Shown here piece by piece: positions 14,249 to 21,877 of a stretch of 30,111 nucleotides of DNA. The first letter of the stretch is position 1. Every line of letters starts with the position of its first letter. The DNA is from JAEVLT01 sp964484065. GTDB taxonomy: Bacteria; Bacillota; Bacilli; Bacillales; Cytobacillaceae. The stretch is taken from NCBI GenBank assembly GCA_964484065.1, contig CAZAEW010000048.1:1-30111 (forward strand), written 5' to 3'. Position numbers and translations under genes: made by a program. Below the pieces are notes generated by a model. The model saw only the letters and a program-made list of their open reading frames with translations, did not search any database and was not told where the DNA came from.

Positions 14249-15972
14249 GGTTTCACCCCGATCATTTCATGCAGCCCTTTACCAGGAGCAATCATAGGAT
14301 AAACTTTTTCCAGCGGAAGCACGCGGCAATCAACGAGTACTGGGCCTTCATAAGCAAAGATTTCCGGAAGGGCAGCAATGAGTTCTTCTTGATTGTCAAT
14401 TCTGTAGCCGCGTATCTGATAACTATCGGCAAGTTTTACAAAGTCAGGGTGTGACATGAGAATCGATTCGGAATAGCGTTTTTCGTAAAACTCTTCCTGC
14501 CATTGACGAACCATTCCAAGCGCCCCGTTATTGACGATAATAATTTTAACCGGCAAGTTTCTTTCTTGAATGACGGATAATTCCTGAAGCGTCATTTGAA
14601 AGCCTGCATCACCAACAATTGCTACAACCGTTTTGTCTGGTGCGGCAAATTGTGCTCCAATCGCAGCGGGGAATCCAAAGCCCATCGTTCCAAGTCCGCC
14701 TGATGTAACCCAGCGATTAGGTTCATTTAATGTATAATACTGGGCAGCCCACATTTGATGTTGACCAACATCAGTTGTAACAATTGCATCACCGTTTGTA
14801 ACCTTATGAACCGCCTTAATCAACCACTGCGGACAGATTTGTCCGTCCTCGCTATCGCTGTACCAGAGAGGGAATTCTTCCTTGTTTTTATTCAGAGTAT
14901 TCAGCCATTCAGAGTGATCAGGTGATTTAATATCCTGTTTGTTCAATTCCCTTAATGCTTCTTTTGCATCAGCAACAATCGGAATTTGTGTGATTATGAC
15001 CTTGCCGATTTCAGCCGGATCAATGTCAATATGGGCAACCTTTGCATTTGGAGCAAAGGTTTTTAGATTTCCGGTTAAACGGTCATCAAAACGGGCCCCG
15101 ATATTAATCAGCAGATCACACTCGTACAACGCCATGTTTGCAGTATAGGTGCCATGCATGCCGCCCATTCCTAAGAAAAGCGTGTGGCTGCCAGGGAAGC
15201 TGCCCAGTCCTAATAGTGTTGTAACAACTGGAAGATTGTGTGCGGCAGCGAATTCTTTTAAGTCCGCTGCTGCTTTGGCGTGAAGAACTCCGGCGCCGGC
15301 TAAAATAACAGGCTGTTTTGCGTTTGCGATCGCTTCCGCAAGCTTTTTAATTTGCATAGGATTTGGTTTTGTTGTTGGCTGATAACCAGGCAGTGTAAAT
15401 TCTCCATTATAAGTTCCAGAAGGTAAAACACCTTGTGAAATATTTTTAGGAATATCTACAAGAACTGGACCTGGACGGCCGGTAGAAGCAATGTGAAAAG
15501 CTTCTTTTACGATTCTTGGCAGGTCTGCGATAGCTTGAACTTGGTAATTGTGCTTTGTAATCGGGGTTGTGATGCCGACAATGTCAGCTTCCTGAAATGC
15601 ATCTGTTCCGATAACATTTTGCCCAACTTGCCCGGTAAAAATCACTAGCGGCAATGAGTCCATCATGGCATCGGTAATGCCCGTCACAAGATTGGTAGCC
15701 CCGGGACCGGAAGTTGCAATGACAACACCAGGTCTACCTGTAATCCGGGCATAGCCCTCAGCAGCATGAATAGAACCTTGTTCATGGCGGAAGAGAACGT
15801 GTTTAATGTCTCCTCTTGCTTTATAGATAGCATCATAAATTGGGAGAACTGCGCCCCCAGGATATCCAAATAACGTGTCTACCCCTTCATTTATCAATAA
15901 TTCGATGAGAAGATCGGCACCCGTCTTTGGAGCAGTATTCGTCATGTTTTCCGGTTTTGCTTCTACTTTCAC
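14245..15972 (-). CDS. ilvB: Acetolactate synthase large (catalytic) subunit
   Basis: 575 residues. It condenses pyruvate with pyruvate or 2-oxobutyrate, using thiamine diphosphate, Mg2+ and FAD. FGYPGGAVLPIYDAIY and LFRHEQGSIHAAEGYAR (with the ThDP-activating Glu) lie in the N-terminal domain. GDAGFQMTLQELSVIQERNL and the following VNNGALGMVRQWQ form the ThDP-Mg site near residue 455. The start is GTG at 15972, supported by AAGGAGGGA about 9 bases upstream; the ATG ten codons in has a weaker site. It is the first gene after the T-box leader. Confidence 0.97.
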   Translation of the reverse strand: MKVEAKPENMTNTAPKTGADLLIELLINEGVDTLFGYPGGAVLPIYDAIYKARGDIKHVLFRHEQGSIHAAEGYARITGRPGVVIATSGPGATNLVTGITDAMMDSLPLVIFTGQVGQNVIGTDAFQEADIVGITTPITKHNYQVQAIADLPRIVKEAFHIASTGRPGPVLVDIPKNISQGVLPSGTYNGEFTLPGYQPTTKPNPMQIKKLAEAIANAKQPVILAGAGVLHAKAAADLKEFAAAHNLPVVTTLLGLGSFPGSHTLFLGMGGMHGTYTANMALYECDLLINIGARFDDRLTGNLKTFAPNAKVAHIDIDPAEIGKVIITQIPIVADAKEALRELNKQDIKSPDHSEWLNTLNKNKEEFPLWYSDSEDGQICPQWLIKAVHKVTNGDAIVTTDVGQHQMWAAQYYTLNEPNRWVTSGGLGTMGFGFPAAIGAQFAAPDKTVVAIVGDAGFQMTLQELSVIQERNLPVKIIIVNNGALGMVRQWQEEFYEKRYSESILMSHPDFVKLADSYQIRGYRIDNQEELIAALPEIFAYEGPVLVDCRVLPLEKVYPMIAPGKGLHEMIGVKP

Positions 15973-15984
15973 GAAGTGATCCCT

Positions 15985-16417
15985 CCTTAAAATATATTTA
16001 AATATTTAAAAAACTCAGCTGAGAGCTGTGTCCCTTTAACGATTTTCTTAACAATGCTGCAAGAAAAGGTTTTAAGTTTTCAATTAAAAAAGACCATTCC
16101 TCTTCCGAATATTCTGCCTTGCAGAGTAAGCGGGGAGAAAAGGTCTACACTTTTCACGGTACCACCCGATTTTGCAGCATTCTCACGAAAACTGCCTTAT
16201 GAAGCGGAAACAATGATAATACCGCTTCGTTTTGTAACAGGTATTCCGATCAGAACACCCGATTGAACCTAATAGGAAAGGAAAGTCCATTCAGTCCAAC
16301 ACTCAGGGAGGATGTCAGAATAAGTTGTAATGCCGGGCTCCCAGCAACCCCGACTCTCTGAAAATACAAGCTCTTATTCCTTTATTCCCGTCATCGATTT
16401 GTTGAGTATTAAATTTT
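15985..16417 (-). promoter_or_regulatory. T-box riboswitch leader of the ilvB-leuD operon
   Basis: On the minus strand the T-box sequence GGGTGGTACCGTG (16155-16167) is a near-consensus antiterminator element, and its TGGT matches a tRNA acceptor end ACCA. Upstream, Stem I motifs are seen: AGAGAG (16354-16359) and GCTGGGAG (16338-16345) at its distal end. A GAAGCGG/CCGCTTC hairpin at 16201-16228 fits Stem III. An overlapping terminator follows the T-box. In this operon context the expected sensor is tRNA-Leu. Leucine codons occur in the 3' half of Stem I, but I could not fix the specifier with certainty. Confidence 0.93.
16085..16146 (-). terminator. T-box-controlled terminator
   Basis: AGACC (minus strand, 16142-16146) pairs with GGTCT (16091-16095); the stem continues with partly complementary C/T-rich and G/A-rich arms and ends in TTTTTT. 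It lies directly after the T-box, as expected for the alternative fold. Confidence 0.8.
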
Positions 16418-16426
16418 CAGTAAATT
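16412..16426. promoter_or_regulatory. CodY box at the ilvB promoter
   Basis: AATTTTCAGTAAATT matches the CodY consensus AATTTTCWGAAAATT at 14 of 15 positions. It overlaps the proposed -10 box and start point, a position suited to repression. CodY control of ilv-leu is established in B. subtilis. Confidence 0.8.
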
Positions 16427-16452
16427 CTATCATAGCTTCCGAATAATGAAAA
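16424..16452 (-). promoter_or_regulatory. Probable promoter for ilvB
   Basis: Minus strand: TTTTCA (16447-16452), 17-bp spacer and TAGAAT (16424-16429). The start point would be near 16417, about 445 nt before the ilvB GTG. It sits just after the ilvD stop codon at 16475, so ilvD transcripts could also read into the leader. Confidence 0.5.
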
Positions 16453-16474
16453 GCATTAAATACCCTAATTTCAA

Positions 16475-18142
16475 CTATATTTTCATAACTCCGCCTGTAT
16501 TAGCAGAAGTCACGAGTTTTGAATATTTGGCAAGCCAGCCTGTTTTAATTTTTGGTTCAGGCTTCACAAAAGACGCGCGGCGTTCGTTTAAGACCGCTTC
16601 ATCAACAAGCAGTTCAATGGAACGGGTTTCTAAATCAACTACAATTGAATCACCGTTTTGGACAAAAGCGATAGGACCGCCTTCGGCTGCTTCCGGTGAA
16701 ATGTGTCCAATTGATAATCCGCGGCTTGCACCAGAGAAACGTCCGTCAGTAATTAAGGCAACTTCTTTACCTAAACCACGCCCTGCGATGGCAGAGGTTG
16801 GAGCAAGCATTTCCGGCATTCCAGGACCGCCTTTAGGACCTTCATAGCGGATAACGACCACATGTCCTGAACGAACATCGCCGTTATTGATAGCCTCAAG
16901 CGCTTCATCCTGTGAATTAAAACAAATAGCTTCACCATGGAATTTCTTAATGGATGGATCAACTGCCCCAACTTTGATGACACCGCCGTCAGGAGCCAGA
17001 TTTCCGAACAAAATGGATAATCCCCCTACAGGACTGTATGGATTGTCTTTGGTTCGAATCACTTTTTCATTTGTGATAACGGCATCTTTTACGTTTTCAG
17101 CAATGGTTTTGCCTGTTATCGTAATGCAGTCTTTATTAATTAATCCTTCGATTTTACATAATTCATTGATAATGGCGCTTACGCCCCCGGCATTATGGAC
17201 ATCCTGCATGGAAATGTCTGATGCAGGCATAATTTTTGCCAAGTATGGGACCTTTTCAGCTATTTTGTTAATTTCATGTAAATCGTAGTCAATTCCGGCT
17301 TCATGTGCAATTGCGAGAGTATGAAGAACGGTATTAGTTGAACCGCCCATCGCCATATCAAGAGCAAAGGCATTATCAAATGCTTCTCTTGTCATGATAT
17401 CGCGCGGCTTAATATCGTTTTTGATGCATTCAATTAAATGTTTCGCAGCCTGTTTAATTAATTCGTACCGGTCTTCAGAAGTTGCTACAATCGTTCCGTT
17501 TCCAGGGACGGTCATCCCTAATACTTCTGTGAGACAGTTCATGGAGTTAGCTGTAAACATTCCGGAACAGGATCCACAAGTTGGACAAGCAGATGTTTCG
17601 AGCTCGAGCAGCTCAGCTTCGTTAATTGTACCTTTATGGAAGGCTCCTACTCCTTCAAAAACCGATGTGAGAGAGAGATTTTTGCCTGTGGTGGAAACTC
17701 CGGCTTCCATAGGACCTCCGGAAACAAAGACCGATGGAACATTTGTCCTTGCTGCAGCCATTAACATCCCAGGTGTTATTTTGTCGCAGTTTGGAATGTA
17801 AAATACACCGTCAAACCAATGTGCGTTAATAACTGTTTCCGCACTGTCCGCAATGATTTCACGGCTTGGAAGGGAATAACGCATTCCAATATGGCCCATG
17901 GCAATACCATCATCCACACCGATGGTATTAAATTCAAAAGGAACCCCGCCTGCTTCGCGAATAGCTTCTTTGACAATTTCCCCAAAATGATTTAGGTGTT
18001 TGTGTCCTGGAATAATATCGATATAGGAATTACAAACCCCTATAAATGGTTTTTCTAAATCACTTGCTTTTACCCCTGTGGCATATAATAGACTGCGATG
18101 CGGGGCCCGATCGAACCCTTTTTTAATCATATCGCTTCTCAT
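16475..18142 (-). CDS. ilvD: Dihydroxy-acid dehydratase
   Basis: 555 residues from ATG 18142. This start gives the usual N terminus MRSDMIKKGFDRAPHRSLLYA and follows AGGAGG by about ten bases; an upstream ATG at 18178 has no ribosome binding site. It dehydrates 2,3-dihydroxy acids to 2-oxo acids, the last common step to valine, leucine and isoleucine. Iron-sulfur cysteines and catalytic motifs are seen in NCDKITPGMLMAAAR (about residue 109), TCGSCSGMFTANSMNCLTE (about 180) and GGSTNTVLH. It stands alone upstream of the T-box with its own promoter, whereas B. subtilis keeps ilvD away from ilv-leu. Confidence 0.96.
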   Translation of the reverse strand: MRSDMIKKGFDRAPHRSLLYATGVKASDLEKPFIGVCNSYIDIIPGHKHLNHFGEIVKEAIREAGGVPFEFNTIGVDDGIAMGHIGMRYSLPSREIIADSAETVINAHWFDGVFYIPNCDKITPGMLMAAARTNVPSVFVSGGPMEAGVSTTGKNLSLTSVFEGVGAFHKGTINEAELLELETSACPTCGSCSGMFTANSMNCLTEVLGMTVPGNGTIVATSEDRYELIKQAAKHLIECIKNDIKPRDIMTREAFDNAFALDMAMGGSTNTVLHTLAIAHEAGIDYDLHEINKIAEKVPYLAKIMPASDISMQDVHNAGGVSAIINELCKIEGLINKDCITITGKTIAENVKDAVITNEKVIRTKDNPYSPVGGLSILFGNLAPDGGVIKVGAVDPSIKKFHGEAICFNSQDEALEAINNGDVRSGHVVVIRYEGPKGGPGMPEMLAPTSAIAGRGLGKEVALITDGRFSGASRGLSIGHISPEAAEGGPIAFVQNGDSIVVDLETRSIELLVDEAVLNERRASFVKPEPKIKTGWLAKYSKLVTSANTGGVMKI

Positions 18143-18270
18143 TTTGCTGGTGCCTCCTATTTTAAACGGTGTTTGCATGTTACAAATGACAGCAAACCGA
18201 TCCGCTGTAACTATACGTATTTCCTCATCATTCTTATTTTAACTTAACCCATATTAAATGAGAAAAGAAA

Positions 18271-18285
18271 AGTTTTGAAAAAATT
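18271..18285. promoter_or_regulatory. CodY-like box in the ilvD leader
   Basis: AGTTTTGAAAAAATT matches the CodY consensus at 12 of 15 positions. It lies about 20-35 bp downstream of the predicted start point, where CodY could block elongation. Three mismatches in AT-rich DNA make it less certain than the ilvB site. Confidence 0.45.
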
Positions 18286-18312
18286 CAATAAATAAAGGCT
18301 TTGTCGACGATA

Positions 18313-18341
18313 ATCATACAACCATTCGAGAAAACGGTCAA
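18313..18341 (-). promoter_or_regulatory. SigA-type promoter for ilvD
   Basis: Minus strand: -35 TTGACC (18336-18341), 17-bp spacer and -10 TATGAT (18313-18318). The start point would be near 18306, giving a leader of about 165 nt. Confidence 0.8.
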
Positions 18342-18377
18342 TATTAATATCTGACAATTCAAAACAATGCATTTTAT

Positions 18378-18391
18378 TGATAGCGTTTACA
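18378..18391 (-). promoter_or_regulatory. cre site (CcpA) upstream of the ilvD promoter
   Basis: TGTAAACGCTATCA on the minus strand is a perfect match to the cre consensus TGWAANCGNTNWCA, with A/T on both flanks as in the longer consensus. It is centred about 78 bp upstream of the predicted ilvD start point. Sites so far upstream usually activate; CcpA activates ilv-leu in B. subtilis from an upstream cre. Confidence 0.8.
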
Positions 18392-18599
18392 ATGTTGCTG
18401 TAATAAGGGGGAATGCAAATTTTAAAAAATTTAAAAATTTTTTAAAATCATTTATTTTTGTCTTTTGATTTTTAGGAAAGAAGGGGCTTGTCCTATATAA
18501 GATAAGAAAAAATCGAGGTTCTATTAATTGTATATTAAGTAAAATGATGTAAATAATATGTTTTTCGAATAATAATATAGAAATTATATCCAATTTTGT
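18392..18599. other. AT-rich intergenic DNA with a perfect A/T palindrome
   Basis: No gene is seen in 18143-18599 apart from the control sites listed. ATTTTAAAAAATTT (18419-18432) and AAATTTTTTAAAAT (18435-18448) form a perfect 14-bp inverted repeat with a 2-bp centre, upstream of the cre. Its phased A-tracts suggest bent DNA. No convincing terminator follows the exonuclease gene, so readthrough into ilvD is possible. Confidence 0.5.
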
Positions 18600-19340
18600 T
18601 CAACTGATTTTTGAGAGGTGCTCGTAGACATCCCGTAAGTTGGACAATCCCATTGTATGTGCTTTATTAAGGTAATATCCCCATATTTGTGCAGCCATCT
18701 TTGCATCGGCCAGGGCATGGTGGCGATTGTGGATTTCAACTCCACATTGAGTACAAAGCTCATCAAGTGTCTGCACCTCGTTTTTTTCGTGAAAAAGACG
18801 AAGCAAAAATGAAGTATCGATCAACCGATGCTCGAAACGTATCCCTAATGCATCTTGGGAAATTTTTTTCATAAATGCCCTTTCGTGATTGGAGTGATGG
18901 GCAACAAGGATTCGATCTTGAATAAACCGGTAGAAATCCAACAAAACATCTGAAGCGTTTGGCGCAGCTGCTAATTCTTCATCCGTTATTTTTGTCAAAG
19001 CCGAAATTTCTTCGGAAAGGGGCTGGTCGGTTTTGATAAGCGAATAAAAGGAGGAGGCTTCACTTTCTTCGATTGTTGTTCCGCACATCTTGACGGCGCC
19101 GATAGATATCACCTGATCTCCTTTTTCGGGGAAAAAACCTGTTGTTTCGATATCAAAAACGGCAACTTTTAAAGTATTAAGAGGTGCGTCCAAGCTATTT
19201 TTTTCCTTTAACTCTTTTTGCAGTCTTCTTAGGAAGGATATATTTTGAGGGCTGGGTTGTCCGTGGATACCTGCGTAAATATTAGAACCAACCTTGACTG
19301 ACATTTCCTTGAAAAACTGAATAAAATCATTCATCCCCAT
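18600..19340 (-). CDS. DnaQ-like 3'-5' exonuclease (DEDDh family)
   Basis: 246 residues from ATG 19340, which AGGAAGG precedes by five bases; a TTG at 19358 is also possible. An N-terminal extension of about 55 residues precedes the exonuclease domain. ExoI is VAVFDIETTGF (Asp63, Glu65). ExoIII is HHALADA (His207, Asp212). In ExoII, usually HNxxFD, the text reads AHHSNHERAF, so the metal-binding Asp appears to be Glu153. It is similar to the DNA polymerase III epsilon fold, but it is not PolC and has no polymerase domain. Its start lies inside the end of the nucleotidyltransferase gene (14-bp overlap), so the two are translationally coupled, downstream of amtB. The substrate is unknown. Confidence 0.85.
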   Translation of the reverse strand: MGMNDFIQFFKEMSVKVGSNIYAGIHGQPSPQNISFLRRLQKELKEKNSLDAPLNTLKVAVFDIETTGFFPEKGDQVISIGAVKMCGTTIEESEASSFYSLIKTDQPLSEEISALTKITDEELAAAPNASDVLLDFYRFIQDRILVAHHSNHERAFMKKISQDALGIRFEHRLIDTSFLLRLFHEKNEVQTLDELCTQCGVEIHNRHHALADAKMAAQIWGYYLNKAHTMGLSNLRDVYEHLSKIS

Positions 19341-20313
19341 GCTGACCTTCCTTTTCAATGACCTTTCTTACCCGATGGCTTAATCGTGCAGAGTACTTAA
19401 TAATTTCTTTTAATTCCGTTTTTTGTGACTTGGTTAATTGATTAAGTAATAAAAAGTGACCGGATTCATAGTCCGTATGGTTTCCATATAATAGCCGATA
19501 GTTTAGCAATGATAAAAATTGCTGCCTATATGTCCTTTTTTCATTTGAGGAGAGATCATCTCCGGAAAGTCTTTCAATCCGTTTTAAAGTGGGGGTCTCC
19601 ATAATGTTTTCTTTCAATGCCAGCAGCCGGATCATGTTTGCAAAAGGAAACAGCACTTTTTCTTTTATATTTAGGCTTCCGGCATGAGGGCCATGTGTTT
19701 CAACGAGAAACTGTCCGAGAATGCCTGTTCCTTTTTGATAGAACATTGTATTATCTAATAATCTTTGCAGCATTTTTTCTTGATGAATAGTTTGATAAAG
19801 GAAATTTTTAACGAATACCAGAAAATGGTCTTCACCGAATAAGGGCCTGCTGTCAGCAAAAATTAATAGATTACGGATGGATTCCCATGAAGATTCTTCA
19901 ATCCAGACGGTCAGCTGCTTAGTCCATTCCTCGCGGGAACGGCACCAGGCTGGAGAACTTGCCATCACCCCGCCTTGACAGCGTGGGTAACCTGCCTGAT
20001 GGAGCCCTTCGGAAATTTCTTTGCCAAGATTCAAAAAATATTTTTGGGCATTTTGATCAGTCTCTTCATATATAATTCCGTGATCTTGATCGCTCCAAAT
20101 CGCCTGCTCCATACGCCCGGCGCTGCCCATGACAAAAAATAAAAAAGGCTGGGGTGCAGGTCCGAAATTTTCTGTTACATGACGGAAAGAAATTTTCAGA
20201 ATCTCTTTCATGATATGGTCGTGGAACTGATTTAGCAGAAAAGGATCTGTTGAAAATTCCGTGATTTTCTTGTCACGAAATTTTTTTACATCTTGGTAGC
20301 TGAAATTCTCCAT
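19327..20313 (-). CDS. GlnD-like nucleotidyltransferase (DUF294 family)
   Basis: 328 residues. MGSAGRMEQAIWSDQDHGIIY (residues 62-82) is the nucleotidyltransferase motif of DUF294/GlnD-type enzymes: Gly63-Ser64 and the metal-binding pair Asp75 and Asp77. The C-terminal region (after residue 185, FLVETHGPHAGSLNIKEKVL) fits the DUF294 substrate-binding C-terminal domain. The CBS and cyclic-nucleotide domains that precede it in many homologues are absent. By family it would transfer a nucleotide to a protein or small molecule; GlnD uridylylates PII, but no PII gene is seen here. It lies between amtB (94 bp) and an overlapping exonuclease gene, so nitrogen signalling is a plausible context. Confidence 0.85.
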   Translation of the reverse strand: MENFSYQDVKKFRDKKITEFSTDPFLLNQFHDHIMKEILKISFRHVTENFGPAPQPFLFFVMGSAGRMEQAIWSDQDHGIIYEETDQNAQKYFLNLGKEISEGLHQAGYPRCQGGVMASSPAWCRSREEWTKQLTVWIEESSWESIRNLLIFADSRPLFGEDHFLVFVKNFLYQTIHQEKMLQRLLDNTMFYQKGTGILGQFLVETHGPHAGSLNIKEKVLFPFANMIRLLALKENIMETPTLKRIERLSGDDLSSNEKRTYRQQFLSLLNYRLLYGNHTDYESGHFLLLNQLTKSQKTELKEIIKYSARLSHRVRKVIEKEGQHGDE

Positions 20314-20407
20314 TTATTCACGTCCTTCGCGCTGCAAAGCATCAAGGCGGCCAAAGGGAAATGACCGCCGCTTTTTTAAATCGCTTTGCTGTTTACTTTC
20401 TATGAAA

Positions 20408-21697
20408 CTATGCTTCTGTTTTTGCTCTTAAGTTTCCGCCGCTTGGAATACTGTTTTTTTGTTTTAATAATTCGGGGTATCCATAGCTGCCGTGTTCACT
20501 TATATCCAAGCCCATGATTTCCTCTTCTTCTGTGACGCGAAGCCCTCTCATTGCGGATTTCATGACGGATAAGAGGATAAAGGATACGACAAAGGCAAAG
20601 AGACCGCAGGCGACAACTCCCAGCAATTGAACCCAAAGTTGGTGGAATCCGCCGCCGTAGAATAATCCGGGCTTACCAACAGATGCTAAGGCTTTGGTTG
20701 CAAAAAATCCATTTGATAATGTTCCCCAAACCCCCGCCGTACCGTGAACGGATAATGCGGCTATTGGATCATCGATTTTTATTTTTTCAAAGAATCGAAT
20801 GCTATAGAATACTAAAATTCCAGCTATGAATCCGATCACCACGGCTGCCCACGGTTCGACAAATCCGCATGATGCAGTAATGGCTACTAATCCTGCCAGT
20901 GCACCGTTTAGCATCATTGGCACGTCCGCTTTTCCCATTACGATCCAAGAAATCAGCATTGCAGCAATTGTTCCTGCTGCAGCCCCCAGGTTTGTATTAA
21001 GACCGACATATCCAAAGAAACCTTTATCTACACCTAAAGTGCTTCCTGCGTTAAACCCAAACCAGCCAACCCATAGTAATAATACGCTTAAAGCGGTGAA
21101 TACTTGATTGTGGCCTTCAAGAATATTTGCAGAGCCATCTTTATTATATTTTCCAATCCGAGGTTTTAAAATAATCGTTGCAGCGAGGGCTGCCATGGCA
21201 CCTGTTAAGTGGACAACCGTCGATCCGGCAAAATCTTGCTGTCCGGCTTCGGCGAGCCAGCCGCCGCCCCAAATCCAGTGTGCGATAGGCGGATAAACAA
21301 ATACGGAAAATAATACGGAAAAGATAAGATAAGCTGCTAATTTTGCCCTTTCAGCAAATCCTCCAAAAGCAATAGTCAATGATATGCACGCGAATGCTAA
21401 TTGAAATAAGAAGAAAACGGATCCGGAAAGCGGTAATCCTTTTAAATCGTAGCCGGAATAAAAGAAATGTTCTAAACCAATTATGCTGTTGCCTTTTCCA
21501 AAAGAAATTCCAAAGCCTAATGCCCAAAAAATGATCGACCCAATTGAGAAGGTTAAAAGGGTTTTTCCAGCGATATGACCGGCGTTTTTCATTCTTGTTG
21601 CCCCGGTTTCGAGTAAAATAAACCCTCCAATCATCAGAATAACGAGTACAGCACCAACCATTGTCCAAAGACTGTTCATCAGGAATGACGTATTCAT
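20408..21697 (-). CDS. amtB: Ammonium transporter, Amt family
   Basis: 429 residues with eleven expected membrane helices. Family motifs: FILLETGATRMKNAGHIAGK near the N terminus, AHWIWGGGWLAEAGQQDFAGS (about 139-159) and VHLTGAMAALAA directly after; DDPIAALSVHGTAGVWGTLSNGFF (about 311-334) with the second pore histidine. It conducts ammonium/ammonia into the cell when nitrogen is scarce. The start ATG follows AAGGGGGAG. Two perfect TnrA/GlnR boxes lie upstream. In B. subtilis the gene (nrgA) is followed by the PII gene glnK; here it is followed by a GlnD-like gene instead, which is unusual compared with that model. Confidence 0.95.
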   Translation of the reverse strand: MNTSFLMNSLWTMVGAVLVILMIGGFILLETGATRMKNAGHIAGKTLLTFSIGSIIFWALGFGISFGKGNSIIGLEHFFYSGYDLKGLPLSGSVFFLFQLAFACISLTIAFGGFAERAKLAAYLIFSVLFSVFVYPPIAHWIWGGGWLAEAGQQDFAGSTVVHLTGAMAALAATIILKPRIGKYNKDGSANILEGHNQVFTALSVLLLWVGWFGFNAGSTLGVDKGFFGYVGLNTNLGAAAGTIAAMLISWIVMGKADVPMMLNGALAGLVAITASCGFVEPWAAVVIGFIAGILVFYSIRFFEKIKIDDPIAALSVHGTAGVWGTLSNGFFATKALASVGKPGLFYGGGFHQLWVQLLGVVACGLFAFVVSFILLSVMKSAMRGLRVTEEEEIMGLDISEHGSYGYPELLKQKNSIPSGGNLRAKTEA

Positions 21698-21720
21698 TTA
21701 TTCTCCCCCTTAAAAATCAT

Positions 21721-21737
21721 TGTTAAATTTTATTACA
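21721..21737. promoter_or_regulatory. TnrA/GlnR box, amtB proximal
   Basis: TGTTAAATTTTATTACA is a perfect TGTNA-N7-TNACA. It lies 24 bp before the amtB start and contains a TAAAAT that could serve as a -10 box, so binding here should interfere with transcription. The promoter is not securely placed. Confidence 0.65.
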
Positions 21738-21787
21738 ATGTTGATATTTGTTATTTTTACATTTAATGTGCAGTGATTCCACAAGTG

Positions 21788-21804
21788 TGTTAGGAAATCT
21801 AACA
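21788..21804. promoter_or_regulatory. TnrA/GlnR box, amtB distal
   Basis: TGTTAGGAAATCTAACA is a perfect TGTNA-N7-TNACA with 6-bp symmetric arms. It lies between the tnrA terminator and amtB. If the start point is near 21747 (weak -10 TAAAAA at 21754-21759), the box is centred near -49, the usual position for TnrA activation. Confidence 0.8.
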
Positions 21805-21823
21805 TAGATTTTCGGATGAAGAC

Positions 21824-21858
21824 AAAAATGAACCTTCACTTCCTGGTAGAAGTGAAGG
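21824..21858 (-). terminator. Terminator of tnrA
   Basis: CCTTCACTTC (21833-21842) and GAAGTGAAGG (21849-21858) form a 10-bp perfect stem with a 6-nt loop. On the minus strand TTCATTTTTG follows. It separates tnrA from amtB. Confidence 0.85.
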
Positions 21859-21877
21859 CTGGGTTTTAGAGGAGCTG

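Noticed and set aside
16446..17801. Several plus-strand ORFs of 130-135 residues antisense to ilvD
   Set aside because: ilvD is intact on the other strand, and these lack start signals and recognisable domains.
18387..18593. Minus-strand ORF of 68 residues upstream of ilvD
   Set aside because: It is very AT-rich, covers the A/T palindrome and cre region and has no good ribosome binding site.
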